64,000 nucleotides of DNA from Pigmentiphaga daeguensis (GCF_039523035.1 NZ_BAAAEN010000010.1:62001-126000), one strand, 5' to 3'; positions 18,491 through 27,924 are shown, numbered from the stretch's first letter. Numbers and translations are program-made. Notes: generated by a model from the sequence alone, not told the origin.

Positions 18491-19056
18491 GGAATCCTGA
18501 CGCCCGGTACGTCTGCCCCGGCTTGCGGAGCATCCTGTCCCTGCAATCGTTTTTCGCAGGCGCGGCAAGCCAGCCGGCCGCGGGCCACGTGCTTTTCCAC
18601 CATGCTGACCGAGGTATTCATGCGCTGGGCGATCTGGGTGTGCGACAGGCCGTCGAACACGTGCAGGACGAAGGCCTCGCGGCAACGGGGCGGCAGCGCC
18701 TCGATGGCGGAGACATAGGCTCGTACTCGTTGAGTCGATGACAGGATCGCATCAGGCTGCGACTGGGACGGTATCGCCGGATGCTCGGCCTCGGCCAGCA
18801 AGTCGATGCTTTCGTGGCCGCGCACGAGCTCGCGCCGATGCTGGTCCACCATGATATGGCGCGCCGTCTGGTACAGCAACGCCCGGGGCTCCGCGATCGG
18901 CTGCCTGCGCTGGATGGCCAGGAAGCGCGCATAGCATTCCTGCACGATGTCGGCCGCCGCATCGCGGTTGTTGACCGCTCGGGCACAGAAATTCAGCAGT
19001 TCTCTGTAGTAGTGGGCAACCACGAAGCGTCCAGGACCATGGGATGGGCGTCCCAT
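18487..19056 (-). CDS. FecI-like ECF sigma factor
   Basis: The 189-residue protein has region 2 (FCARAVNNRDAAADIVQECYARF) and region 4 (IEALPPRCREAFVLHVFDGLSHTQIAQRMNTSVSMVEKH, described in two parts). The C-terminal tail after LACRAC is family-typical. It directs RNA polymerase to the receptor gene when FecR signals. A Fur-box-like sequence lies about 50 bp upstream, fitting iron-repressed expression. Translationally coupled to fecR through ATGA. Confidence 0.9.
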   Translation of the reverse strand: MGRPSHGPGRFVVAHYYRELLNFCARAVNNRDAAADIVQECYARFLAIQRRQPIAEPRALLYQTARHIMVDQHRRELVRGHESIDLLAEAEHPAIPSQSQPDAILSSTQRVRAYVSAIEALPPRCREAFVLHVFDGLSHTQIAQRMNTSVSMVEKHVARGRLACRACEKRLQGQDAPQAGADVPGVRIP

Positions 19057-19102
19057 CGACCGGCGGCGTTGGAAACAGACGGCTGACCTGTCGCGTCTAG
19101 AA

Positions 19103-19124
19103 GATAGGAATGGTTCGCATTATC
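19103..19124. promoter_or_regulatory. Fur-box-like inverted repeat upstream of the fecI-like gene
   Basis: Read on the minus strand, the 22 bp begin GATAATGCGAAC and end CATTCCTATC, close to the GATAAT-GATAAT-CATTATC arrangement of Fur sites. Position 47-68 bp before the sigma gene start fits iron repression, which is usual for FecI-type sigma genes. Several bases deviate from consensus. Confidence 0.5.
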
Positions 19125-19143
19125 ATCGCGGTGTGAGTGGCTG

Positions 19144-20154
19144 TCAACGCCCGGCCGAACCAGACTTCCGATGCGCGCCGAAGAGCGGCTCCGCCGCGCC
19201 GCGCAGCAAATCGAACCGCTCGCCCGCCTGCCGGTACTCCCGCTCCAGCCGATCCACCAGTTCCGCCACGTCCGGTACGTCCCCTATCACCCCCAACCCC
19301 TGCCCCGCGGCCCACACGTCCAGCCAGCGTTTCTTCGCGAAGGGCGTGTTGCTGTCGTAGTGCCGGGTGCTGCTGGCGGCCAGCGTATCGGGATCGATGC
19401 CGTTGGCCGCCAGCGACGGCTTGAGCCAGCTCGCCGGCGTGCCGGTGATGCCGCTGCTGACGATCAACTGTTCGGTGTCGCACTCGACCACCATCTGCTT
19501 GTAGGCTTCGGTCGCCCGGCTTTCCCGGGTCGCCAGGAAGCGGGTGCCCATGTAGACCAGGTCCGCCCCGGCGGCGATCGCGCCGGCCGCGCCCCAGCCG
19601 TCGGCGATGCCACCGCCGACCGCGATGATGCCGTCGAAGAACTGCCGCACGGCGCTGATGAAGGCGAAGGGCGACAGGCTGCCGGTATGGCCGCCCGCCC
19701 CGGCGCTGACGCAGGCCAGTCCGTCGGCGCCGGCGGCGATGGCCTTGCGGGCCAGCCGCAGGTCGATCACGTCGGCCAGCACGATGCCGCCGTAGCCGTG
19801 CACGATGTCGATGGCGGGCCGCGGGCTGCCCAGCGCGGTGATGACGATGGGCGGCCGGTAGCGGGCGACCAGCGCCAGGTCCTCGGGCAGCCGGGAGTTC
19901 GAGGAATGGGTGACCAGGTTCGCCGCCCAGGGGCCGAGCCGCGCGTGAGGATCTGCGGCGCGCGCCGCTTCCAGGCCTTCGGTGATGGCGCGCATCCATT
20001 GGTCCAGCACGTCGATCGGACGCGCGTTGGGGGTGGGGAAGGCGCCCACGATGCCGGCCTTGCATGCGGCAAGCACGAGTTCCGGCCCGGACAGCAGGAA
20101 CATGGGAGCCGAGACGACGGGCAGGCGCAGGCCGCGCAGGAGTTCACGAGACAT
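19144..20154 (-). CDS. Nitronate monooxygenase (2-nitropropane dioxygenase family)
   Basis: The 336-residue TIM-barrel FMN enzyme has LPVVSAPMFLLSGPELVLAACKAG at the start. GADGLACVSAGAGGHTG carries the phosphate-binding and catalytic His region. VGGGIADGWGAAGAIAAGADLVYMGTRFLAT follows, described in pieces. Members oxidise alkyl nitronates or act as NAD(P)H:quinone reductases. The ATG at 20154 overlaps the preceding CoA transferase by 11 bp. Last gene of the carotenoid-oxygenase operon; its role in that pathway is not clear. Confidence 0.88.
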   Translation of the reverse strand: MSRELLRGLRLPVVSAPMFLLSGPELVLAACKAGIVGAFPTPNARPIDVLDQWMRAITEGLEAARAADPHARLGPWAANLVTHSSNSRLPEDLALVARYRPPIVITALGSPRPAIDIVHGYGGIVLADVIDLRLARKAIAAGADGLACVSAGAGGHTGSLSPFAFISAVRQFFDGIIAVGGGIADGWGAAGAIAAGADLVYMGTRFLATRESRATEAYKQMVVECDTEQLIVSSGITGTPASWLKPSLAANGIDPDTLAASSTRHYDSNTPFAKKRWLDVWAAGQGLGVIGDVPDVAELVDRLEREYRQAGERFDLLRGAAEPLFGAHRKSGSAGR

Positions 20155-21361
20155 GGGAGGGCACTTCTTCTTGCGTTGTGGGCAGGCGCACGCACCGGGC
20201 GGCGGCCAGTTGCCGGATGTCGCGCTCGGCCAGGCCGGCTTCGCGCAGGATGTCGCCGCCGTGCTGTCCGATCGCGGGCACGGCGGGTACACGCGCCCGC
20301 GCCGACCAGGCGGGCGCGCCGGGTAGCCGCACGAGCGGGCACTCGCCCACGCCCGCCACGTCCACCGTTTCCACCAGCCCGGCGAACCGCATCTGTTCGG
20401 ACGCCATGAACTGGCCGACGCTGCGCACGACGCTGGCCATGACGCCGCGCTCGTTCAGCAGGGTCTCCCATTCCTCGGCGGTGCGCGTGGACAGGCTGGC
20501 GGCGATCTCGCGGTCGAGCCCGGCGGCGTTGCGGTTGCGCGCTTCCTGCGTGGCGTAGCGTTCGTCCGTATGCAGGTCGGGACGGCCGATGGCCTCGCAG
20601 AAGCGCTGGTACTCCGCGGGCTTGCGGGCGGCCAGCATCAACGTGCCGGCGCGCGTGGGGTATTCGCCGGTGGGGGCGGCGAAATAGACCTGTCCGGCCT
20701 CGCCGCCGCCGGTGCCGGCGGCCACCAGCCGCGGCGCGAGAAAGGCTGCCATGGCGCCCATCAGCGAGATGTCCAGGCGCGCGCCGTTGCCGTGGCGCAG
20801 CTTGCCGATCAGGGCGCCGCCGACGGCCTGGTACGCGTAGAGTCCGGTGACCTGGTCGGCCAGCACGACGTTGCGCGTGCGCTGGGGCTGGCCCGCGGCA
20901 TCGGCGTTCAGGGTCATCCAGCCGCAGAATGCCTGCATGATCTGGTCCACGACGCCGCGCCGGCTCAGCGGCCCGTCCTGGCCGAAGCCCGAGACCGAGG
21001 CGTAGATCAGGTCCGGCCGGCCGGCGCGCAGCGTGGCATCGTCCAGGCCCAGCCGCGCGGCCACGCCGGGACGGAAGCTTTCGATCACGATGTCGCAGCC
21101 GGCGGCGATGCGGCGCGCCACGTCCGGGCCGTCGGGATGTTTCAGGTCGAGCGCGATGCTGCGCTTGCCGAGATTGACGGTGATGGAGGCCGGCGTGTGC
21201 CCGCGATGCTGGTTACGCCCCGACCGTATCCAGTCGCCTTCGAAGGGTTCGACCTTCACCACATCGGCGCCTTGCGCGGCCAGCAGCATGGTGCAGTAAG
21301 GGCCGGCCACGCCCTGGCTCAGGTCGAAGACGCGCAGTCCCTGCAGGGGAAGCGGCATCAT
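20144..21361 (-). CDS. CaiB/BaiF-family CoA transferase
   Basis: The 405-residue protein has LRVFDLSQGVAGPYCTMLLAAQGADVVKVEP read as the N-terminal block. Then come NLGKRSIALDLKHPDG, IESFRPGVAARLGLD and SVSGFGQDGPL. It activates a carboxylic acid as its CoA ester. Starts with two ATG codons in a row (21361 and 21358); the first overlaps the stop of the upstream hydrolase gene by 4 bp. Confidence 0.92.
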   Translation of the reverse strand: MMPLPLQGLRVFDLSQGVAGPYCTMLLAAQGADVVKVEPFEGDWIRSGRNQHRGHTPASITVNLGKRSIALDLKHPDGPDVARRIAAGCDIVIESFRPGVAARLGLDDATLRAGRPDLIYASVSGFGQDGPLSRRGVVDQIMQAFCGWMTLNADAAGQPQRTRNVVLADQVTGLYAYQAVGGALIGKLRHGNGARLDISLMGAMAAFLAPRLVAAGTGGGEAGQVYFAAPTGEYPTRAGTLMLAARKPAEYQRFCEAIGRPDLHTDERYATQEARNRNAAGLDREIAASLSTRTAEEWETLLNERGVMASVVRSVGQFMASEQMRFAGLVETVDVAGVGECPLVRLPGAPAWSARARVPAVPAIGQHGGDILREAGLAERDIRQLAAARCVRLPTTQEEVPSHVS

Positions 21362-22062
21362 GATGCGTCTCCATGCGCGATCCATCGCGCCAGGACCCCG
21401 GCCAGCGCGCGGGGTTGTTCCAGCGGCACGAGGTGCCCGGCATCCGCCACTATCTCCAGCCGGCTGCCCGGCACGTCGGCCGCCAGGCGCGCCAGGTTCT
21501 CCGGCGCGACGACGCGGTCGTGGGTGGTGGTCACCAGCAGGGTCGGGTGGCGGCCGTCCAGCAGCCCGGTGCGATCCGGCCTGGCAATGCAAGCCAGGCA
21601 ATGCGCGATATAGCGCTGCGCACCATAGGCCTGCACGATGGCCCGGCGCCGGGCCAGCAGATCGGGACGGGCCAGGCTGTCCGGATGGAAGGGGGCGGTC
21701 GAGGCGGCGGCCGTCTCCAGGTAGCTTCCCTGGCGCGCGCCGGCGATGGCTTCGCGCCGTTTGGCCGCCTGGACCGGCGTGTCGGCCGCCGGCCCGGAAC
21801 AGATCAGCGCGATGCCCTGGATCCGTTCGGGCGCCCGATCCAGCACCGCCATCGCGACGTAGCCGCCGAACGAGAAGCCGCCCAGCCAGAAGCGCGGGGG
21901 GGCGTCACGCAACACGTGGTCGGCCAGATCCTCCACCGTGTCCAGCGCGGGCAAGTCGGGACAGTGCGCGCGCAGGGTGTCCGGAAGCGCCGCCTTCACG
22001 TCATCGAACACGGCCGCCGTATTGTTCAGCCCCGGCAGCAGGACCAGCTCGGCCGGCGTCAT
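21358..22062 (-). CDS. Alpha/beta hydrolase
   Basis: The 234-residue protein has the nucleophile elbow GFSFGG (Ser in the centre) near residue 85. The late His appears in ADAGHLVPLEQP, typical of esterases and C-C bond hydrolases. The acid is probably the Asp in TTTHDRVV. It overlaps its neighbours by 4 bp on both sides, placing it firmly in the operon between the carotenoid oxygenase and the CoA transferase. Confidence 0.87.
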   Translation of the reverse strand: MTPAELVLLPGLNNTAAVFDDVKAALPDTLRAHCPDLPALDTVEDLADHVLRDAPPRFWLGGFSFGGYVAMAVLDRAPERIQGIALICSGPAADTPVQAAKRREAIAGARQGSYLETAAASTAPFHPDSLARPDLLARRRAIVQAYGAQRYIAHCLACIARPDRTGLLDGRHPTLLVTTTHDRVVAPENLARLAADVPGSRLEIVADAGHLVPLEQPRALAGVLARWIAHGDAS

Positions 22063-23567
22063 GCCCAGGCCGCCGGATCGCGATGTTCGCCGTGAATGCG
22101 GTCGCCTTCCACCCAGCAGGCATGGGTGCCCACGGGGATGCGCTCCGGCAGCACGATGGTGGCCAGCGGCCCGCGCGAGATGTCGCGGGCGTCCAGCACC
22201 AGGCATTCGGACCGGTCCTGGTTCATGTCGGTGACGAACACGGTCACGTAGCCGTCGTCCTCGCCGCGCGCGCCCAGGCGGCGCGCTACCTGTGGTTCGC
22301 TGCCGTAGCGGCCGGGACCGTATTCGTAGCGCTGCACGGCGCCGGTGTGCAGGTCGAAGCGCTTCAGGCCGCGGAACAGCCACTCGCCCGGCTGGTAGAG
22401 CACGTTGTAGCTGTAGCGGTAGGGCCGGCCCACGTAGTCGTTGCTGACGACCGGGAACTCGGTGATCTCGTCGTCCAGGTACTGCTCGGTGGTGGCGCCG
22501 GTGCGCAGGTTGAAGCGCCAGCGGTGCATCATGGTGGGGTTGTTGTGCTTGTCCAGCCGCGCCTTGATGCGGGCGTAGATGTCCTTGCCGTCGGTCGCGC
22601 CCACCGGGTGCAGCTTGGGCTCGGGCATGATGCAGCCGTCCATCACGATCTCGTCGCCGTCCTCGTAGCAATTGGCCAGGTGCAGGATGTGGCAGGCCTT
22701 GGCCTCGAACCATCGCACCTGCGAGCCGTCGCCGTGGCGCGGGATCACGCCGAAGCGCGCGGGCATCTCGGGATGGAAGGTCATCTTGTGCTGCCCGCGC
22801 TTGAGCAGCTCGGGATCGAAGAAGTGCGGCGTGTCGTGCAGGATGGAATAGTTCCTGGTGATGCCCAGGTCGTGCGGCCAGCGGGCGCCCGGCAGCTCCA
22901 CCGGCACGTAATGCACCAGGCGGTTGTTCCGGTCGATGACGCCGTAGTGCATGTATGGCCAGTGTTCCGGGTAGTTGAAGAACATCATCTCGCCGGTTTC
23001 CGGATCGACCTTGTAGTGCGAGCTGATGCCGTCGGGGATCTTGCGTGCCCAGTTGATGTCGGGCCCCAGCGTGTCCAGCGTGACGGGATCCAGGCGCCAC
23101 GGTTCGCTGCCCTGCGACATCGTGGCCAGCAGCAGCCCCGCGTGGCAGATGATGTCGGTGCCGGCGTTGTCCTTCATCGCGCCCATGGCGCCGGACCCGC
23201 GCCGGGACGCCTTTTCGGGTTCCAGCAGGCCCGACCACAGCGACCGGCGGGCGGCCTGCTCGGCCAGGAAGCCCGTGGTCTGCACGAAGCGGTTGCGGTA
23301 GGTCGCGTGGCCGTCGTGGAAGTGCACGGCATGCAGCATGCCGTCGCCGTCGAAGGGATGGAACATGCCCAGCGGCTGGTGGATCTGGTTGTGCGTGTTG
23401 CGGATGAAGATGCCGTCCAGGTCGCGGGGGATCTCGCCGATGACCTGCAGGCTGCGGGTGTCGGCGATGTACTCGTTGAACATCGGCCGGAACGGGCCGT
23501 TCAGGAACGGATGGTCGGTGGGCTGCAGCGTGGACATCACGCCGCCGGGCAGGGTCTGTATCGTCAT
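22059..23567 (-). CDS. Carotenoid oxygenase family protein (lignostilbene/apocarotenoid dioxygenase-like)
   Basis: The 502-residue seven-bladed propeller has the four iron-binding His contexts in order: SSHYKVDP, WPHDLGIT, CHILHLANCYE and GTHACW. The N-terminal block IPRDLDGIFIRNTHN and FDGDGMLHAVHF are typical. Such enzymes cleave an interphenyl or polyene double bond with oxygen. With hydrolases, CoA transferase and an IclR regulator nearby, use of a stilbene- or apocarotenoid-like compound is a fair inference. Start uncertain: ATG at 23567 chosen; GTG at 23579 and ATG at 23537 also possible, none with a clear ribosome site. Confidence 0.9.
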   Translation of the reverse strand: MTIQTLPGGVMSTLQPTDHPFLNGPFRPMFNEYIADTRSLQVIGEIPRDLDGIFIRNTHNQIHQPLGMFHPFDGDGMLHAVHFHDGHATYRNRFVQTTGFLAEQAARRSLWSGLLEPEKASRRGSGAMGAMKDNAGTDIICHAGLLLATMSQGSEPWRLDPVTLDTLGPDINWARKIPDGISSHYKVDPETGEMMFFNYPEHWPYMHYGVIDRNNRLVHYVPVELPGARWPHDLGITRNYSILHDTPHFFDPELLKRGQHKMTFHPEMPARFGVIPRHGDGSQVRWFEAKACHILHLANCYEDGDEIVMDGCIMPEPKLHPVGATDGKDIYARIKARLDKHNNPTMMHRWRFNLRTGATTEQYLDDEITEFPVVSNDYVGRPYRYSYNVLYQPGEWLFRGLKRFDLHTGAVQRYEYGPGRYGSEPQVARRLGARGEDDGYVTVFVTDMNQDRSECLVLDARDISRGPLATIVLPERIPVGTHACWVEGDRIHGEHRDPAAWA

Positions 23568-23598
23568 GGCGGTAGGCACCGGGAGGAATGGAGGCCGC

Positions 23599-24402
23599 TC
23601 AGGCGGCGGCGCGTTGCGGCAGGCCGTCCAGGAAGGACAGCAGCGCGGCGTTGAAGGCCCCGGGCTGTTCGGCGAAGGAATAGTGGCCGGCGCCCTCGAT
23701 GCAGACGAAGCGCGCGCCGGGGATGACGGCGGTGAGCTCGCGCATGCCGTCGGGCCGGCCGACCTTGTCCTGCGCGCCGGCGATCAGCAGCGCGGGCACG
23801 CTGACTGCCCGCATCGTCTGCAGGCCGTCGTAGTTCACGATGGCTTCGATGGCCGCGCAGAAGGTGTCGGCCGACATCGACAGGGCGACCTCGCGCACCT
23901 GGTCCACCAGCGGACCGGCCGAGCCGGGCGCGAACATCGAGCGCACCACCGCCTCGGCCGCCGTGCGGAAAGGCACGCCGCGTTTGAGCGGTTCGATGCG
24001 TTCCTTCAGGAAGGTCACCTTGTCCTCGGCCGACTTGCGGGCGAAAGAGCCCAGCGTGGCGGATATCACCAGCCCGTGCACCCGATCGCCCGCCAGGCGC
24101 GTGACCAGCGGCGCCGTGATGCCGCCCATGCTGTGTCCCATGACGACATTGCGCCGGCCGCCGGTGTGCTCGATCAGGCGGGCTGCGGCCTCGGCCAGGC
24201 GCTCGATCGACAGCCCGCTCGCGGGCAGCGGACTCAGTCCGTAGCCCGGCGCGTCCCAGGCCACGACGCGATAGCCGGCCTGCACCAGGGTGGCGGTCAG
24301 GTCCCGGAAATAGTCCTTGGAGCCGTAGGCGCCATGCAGCAGGAACACGGTGGTGTCGGAGTCGCCGCTGACGGCGTGATCGGGCAGGCGGTATCTGTTC
24401 AT
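23599..24402 (-). CDS. Alpha/beta hydrolase
   Basis: The 267-residue protein has an oxyanion region TTVFLLHGAYGSKDY, nucleophile elbow GHSMGG and late catalytic His in EGAGHYSFAEQP. First gene of the operon leading to the carotenoid oxygenase, 117 bp after the IclR gene on the same strand. A second, different hydrolase lies downstream. Probably an ester or C-C hydrolase of the same pathway. Confidence 0.87.
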   Translation of the reverse strand: MNRYRLPDHAVSGDSDTTVFLLHGAYGSKDYFRDLTATLVQAGYRVVAWDAPGYGLSPLPASGLSIERLAEAAARLIEHTGGRRNVVMGHSMGGITAPLVTRLAGDRVHGLVISATLGSFARKSAEDKVTFLKERIEPLKRGVPFRTAAEAVVRSMFAPGSAGPLVDQVREVALSMSADTFCAAIEAIVNYDGLQTMRAVSVPALLIAGAQDKVGRPDGMRELTAVIPGARFVCIEGAGHYSFAEQPGAFNAALLSFLDGLPQRAAA

Positions 24403-24518
24403 CGAAGCGCTCGTTGGGGAAATCGGTACGCTTCGAACTCTAGGCAGCGGCCGCCACGGGGGAAACGGCCGCATCGGCCGAGTTCCGCAATCCGGATCGG
24501 GATGGCGGGCGGTGCGTC

Positions 24519-25352
24519 CTATCCGCGGTCCGCCGCCCGCATGGCCTGCCCGATGGCGGCCACCGTTTCCACCAGGCGCGGCCCCAGCACCTGAACCAGG
24601 CGGACTTCGGACAGCTGGATGGACGGCCCCACGCAGGCGAAGGAGAAGACGCCGTTCGGGCCCAGCACCATCGGTACGCCCACGCCGCTGATCAGTCCGC
24701 CCCGGCCGCGCTGGGACACCACGAAGCCGCGCTCGCGGTAATCCTTGTGGGCCCGCTCGACCACGCCGCGTATGTCTTCCCAGTCGTCGGGATGCGCGTC
24801 GCGCAGCGCCTGCAGCATGTGCACGCGCTCGGTCACGGGAGCGGCCACCAGGTATGCCAGCCCGATGGACGTACGCTCGATGGGCACCACCGAGCCGGAG
24901 TCGGTGTTGATCGTCAGCGCGTTGCGCGGCGGATGGATCACTTCCAGGAATACCAGGCCCGTGCGGTCGCGCGCCCCCAGCACCACGGCGATGTCCAGTT
25001 CGTCCGCCAGGCGCTGCATGTGGGGACGGGCCGTGCGTAGCAGGCCGATGTGACGTTGTACGCTGGCGCCCAGTCCCAGTACCCGGGCACCCATGGCGTA
25101 TTTGCGGCTCTGTTCGTCCAGGCGCAGGTAGCCCAGCGATGCCAGCGTGCCGGTGATGCGCGAGACCGTGGTCTTGGGCAGGCCCGTGATGGCCACCAGT
25201 TCCTGGTTGCCCAGGGGATGGCCGACCTCGAAGGCGGCCAGGATCTCCAGCCCCTTGGCCAGCGAGGTCATGAAGTCGCCGCGCCGGCCATCGATGCCGG
25301 CGGTCCGGGTCTTGCCGGGAGAGGATTTCCGCATATCGGGAATGATGGCCAT
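24519..25352 (-). CDS. IclR-family transcriptional regulator
   Basis: The 277-residue protein has helix-turn-helix SLAKGLEILAAFEVG and NQELVAITGLPKTTVSRITGTLASLG, an effector domain with RTSIGLAYLVA, and ERGFVVSQRGRGGLISGVGVPMV described in parts. It precedes the hydrolase-oxygenase operon and is divergent from a Bug receptor gene at 25530, so it is likely to control both. The ATG at 25352 has GGAG 5-6 bases upstream; ATG 25334 is an alternative. Confidence 0.88.
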   Translation of the reverse strand: MAIIPDMRKSSPGKTRTAGIDGRRGDFMTSLAKGLEILAAFEVGHPLGNQELVAITGLPKTTVSRITGTLASLGYLRLDEQSRKYAMGARVLGLGASVQRHIGLLRTARPHMQRLADELDIAVVLGARDRTGLVFLEVIHPPRNALTINTDSGSVVPIERTSIGLAYLVAAPVTERVHMLQALRDAHPDDWEDIRGVVERAHKDYRERGFVVSQRGRGGLISGVGVPMVLGPNGVFSFACVGPSIQLSEVRLVQVLGPRLVETVAAIGQAMRAADRG

Positions 25353-25529
25353 GAAGGCTCCGACTACACAACGCGCAACCGTGTCCGGCCTGCGCATGGA
25401 ATCATGCCAGATCCGCATGCCGGAACGGGGCCGGGTTGCTGTCGTCAACCCGCCGCCGGTGACCAAGAATCCTCGTCCATGGAAGCGAGGCAGGCACCGC
25501 AGCCTGACCCGCGGGAAGGAGACCCATAC

Positions 25530-26492
25530 ATGATACGCACCGCCATGCTCATCGCCGCGCTTGCCGTGGCCGCCGCCGGCCCGGCGCGGGCGGACTGGCC
25601 CACCCGGCCGATCACCATCGTCGTTCCCTATGCACCCGGCGGGCTGACCGATGCGGTGGCGCGCACCGTCGCCGAGGGCGCCGCGCACGAACTCGGCCAG
25701 CCGGTGGTGGTCGAGAACAAGCCCGGCGCGGGCGGCAAGATCGGCATGGACCAGCTGCGGCGGGCGCCCAAGGACGGCTACACGATAGGACTGGCCGTGC
25801 CCGCCACCATGGTGACCCTGCCGCTGACCGATCCCGGCTACGGCATCGAGCCGCTGAAGGAATTCGCGCCCGTCACCATCGCCGTCGATACGTTCATGGT
25901 GCTGGTCGCCAGCAAGAAGATCCTGCCGTCGGGTGGGCTGAAGGAATTCATCGCCCTGGCCAAGAGCCGGCCGGGCCAGTTGAACTACGGCACGCCGGGG
26001 GCCGGTACCAGCTTCCACTTCAACAACGTCTATTTCGCCAACCTGGCCGGCATCCAGACCGTGCACGTGCCCTACAAGGGGGAAAGCGGCGCGCTGGCCG
26101 ACCTGGCGGGCGGGCAGATCGACTACATGCTGGCCGGCCAGGGCGCCAAGACCTTCGTCGACACGGGGAAGGTGCGCGCGCTGGCGGTCGCGGCCAAGAA
26201 GCGGGTCGAGGCCTACCCCGACGTGCCGACCTTCAAGGAGGCGGGCATGGATTTCACCACCGACGGCTGGGTCGGATTCATCGCCCCGGCGGGCATCCCC
26301 CCGGCGGTGCTGGAGCGGTTGAACGCGGCGCTGGTCAAGACCATCCAGTCGCCGTCCGTGCGCGCATCCTTCGCGTCCATGGGCTACGAGCCGGTGGGCA
26401 GCACGCCCGCGTATTTCCGCAATGTGGTGCAGGAGGCGTCCAAGCGCTATGGCGCGATGATCGAAAGCGGGCAGGTGAAGCTGGCGCAGTGA
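25530..26492 (+). CDS. Bug-family periplasmic solute receptor
   Basis: The 320-residue protein has a signal peptide ending PARADW. Then come PITIVVPYAPGGLTDAV, VVVENKPGAGGKIG, RAPKDGYTIGL and VHVPYKGESGALA. GGAAGGAG precedes the ATG. Divergent from the IclR gene of the carotenoid-oxygenase operon, so it probably recognises that pathway's substrate. Five complete receptors and one partial one occur in the first 27 kb, none with a TctA or TctB carrier gene. Confidence 0.92.
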   Translation: MIRTAMLIAALAVAAAGPARADWPTRPITIVVPYAPGGLTDAVARTVAEGAAHELGQPVVVENKPGAGGKIGMDQLRRAPKDGYTIGLAVPATMVTLPLTDPGYGIEPLKEFAPVTIAVDTFMVLVASKKILPSGGLKEFIALAKSRPGQLNYGTPGAGTSFHFNNVYFANLAGIQTVHVPYKGESGALADLAGGQIDYMLAGQGAKTFVDTGKVRALAVAAKKRVEAYPDVPTFKEAGMDFTTDGWVGFIAPAGIPPAVLERLNAALVKTIQSPSVRASFASMGYEPVGSTPAYFRNVVQEASKRYGAMIESGQVKLAQ

Positions 26493-26516
26493 CGGCAGAC
26501 GGCCCGCAGGGCAGCG

Positions 26517-27653
26517 TTACCCGCGCTGGAAACGCTCGAACCCGTGCAGCGCCTCGTCGATGGCCGTCTTCCACGCTGGCCGCTGCGCCGCGATCCAGGT
26601 CCATTTCTGCACCAGCAGCCGGCCTGCCTGGCGGTCCATCTTCAGGTCCAGCGCCGCCACGACCTGGTCGCCCACCAGCACCGGCAGCGCGAAATAGCCC
26701 AGCACGCGCTTCTCGGGCGGCACGTAGGCCTCGAAGCGGTGTTCGTAGTCGAAGAAGGCATGCAGCCGCTTGCGTTGGATGACCAGGGGATCGAAGGGCG
26801 ACAGGATATGCGTGGCGGTGGCCGGTGGCGCCGGCGTGTCCAGCGCGGCGGGCTCGATCCAGTGTTGGGTCCTGGCTTGTCCCGCGATATGCACGGGGAC
26901 CAATGCCTTCTTCTTGACCAGGGTGTCGATCAGCGCGCGCACCGCGGGTTTGGCGCCGGCGTCGCCATAGCAGATCGAGTCCAGCCCGACCATGCCCTGC
27001 GAGCGCAGCGCCCGCCGCAGCAGGTATTCGGCATACTTCGCCTCGCCCACCGGCCGGGGGCGGCGTGCCCAGCCGAAGTGGCGCCTGGACAACTCGTAGG
27101 TCTTGAGCATGCCCGTGCGCTTGCTGACCGTCAGGTCGCCCACGAAGAACCCCAGCCGCAGCGCGCGCTTGGAGGGCTTGCGGCTGCCCCAGGGATGGGT
27201 CTTCTCGACCAGGGCTTCGTCGATGTCGCGGATGGACAGGGCGCCTTCATCGCGGATGCGCCGCAGCAGCGCCGCGTAGTCCGTCTCGTCCACGCCGGCG
27301 ATCCAGGGCCCGGGCCGCGCGCGGCGCGCGTCCATGGCGGCCACGAATTGCCGGTAGTCGGCCGTCGGCACGTAGGCCAGCGCATGGGTCCAGTATTCGA
27401 ACACGCTCTTGTCCGCCGATTGCGCCTGCTCGAGGTCGGCGCGGCGATAGCCGGGAATGCGGGAATACAGGATGTGATGGTGGCAGCGTTCGATCACGTT
27501 GATGGTGTCGATCTGCACGTAGCCGAGATGTTCGATGGCCCGGCCCACCGCCCCGGGGCCGGCGCCGAAGGGTGCCGTTGCATCCAGCCGCTGCGCGCGC
27601 AGCCAGATCGCGCGGGCCCGCGCGGCGGGCAGTTCGAAGGAAGCGGGAGCCAC
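26517..27653 (-). CDS. YcaQ-like winged-helix DNA glycosylase family protein
   Basis: The 378-residue protein is of the AlkX/YcaQ class. GYVQIDTINVIERCHHHILYSRIPGY is described here as its central strand and helix block with the QxDTI and RxHHxxLxxR pattern. WGSRKPSKRALRLGFFVGDL, FSPFDPLV-like SPFDPLVIQRKR, and a C-terminal GDQVVAALDLKMDRQAGRL follow. Members unhook interstrand DNA crosslinks. The start is uncertain: I chose GTG at 27653, where the conserved domain begins; no good ATG exists. Convergent with the Bug gene. Confidence 0.8.
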   Translation of the reverse strand: MAPASFELPAARARAIWLRAQRLDATAPFGAGPGAVGRAIEHLGYVQIDTINVIERCHHHILYSRIPGYRRADLEQAQSADKSVFEYWTHALAYVPTADYRQFVAAMDARRARPGPWIAGVDETDYAALLRRIRDEGALSIRDIDEALVEKTHPWGSRKPSKRALRLGFFVGDLTVSKRTGMLKTYELSRRHFGWARRPRPVGEAKYAEYLLRRALRSQGMVGLDSICYGDAGAKPAVRALIDTLVKKKALVPVHIAGQARTQHWIEPAALDTPAPPATATHILSPFDPLVIQRKRLHAFFDYEHRFEAYVPPEKRVLGYFALPVLVGDQVVAALDLKMDRQAGRLLVQKWTWIAAQRPAWKTAIDEALHGFERFQRG

Positions 27654-27924
27654 GGTCAGGCCCCCCGCGATGTCGGAACGGGCGCAGGATACGGTCCGCC
27701 CATCGGGCGTAGCAGGCGAAGGTCGCTTCGTGGCGGCGCGGCGTGCTGGTCCATCTCGGGGCTTCCTTTCCGGGTTCGGGCTGTATGGGCTGGATCTCGC
27801 CCGCGGCCATGGCCAGCGCCGGGGCGGGCGTGGGAGTGAACGATACACCGGTTGTCGGGCCTGATCCCGTTGACGCCGGGGGTGGTCCACCATCCTTCCC
27901 GGCGGGAGCGGCACAGCGGCCGCG

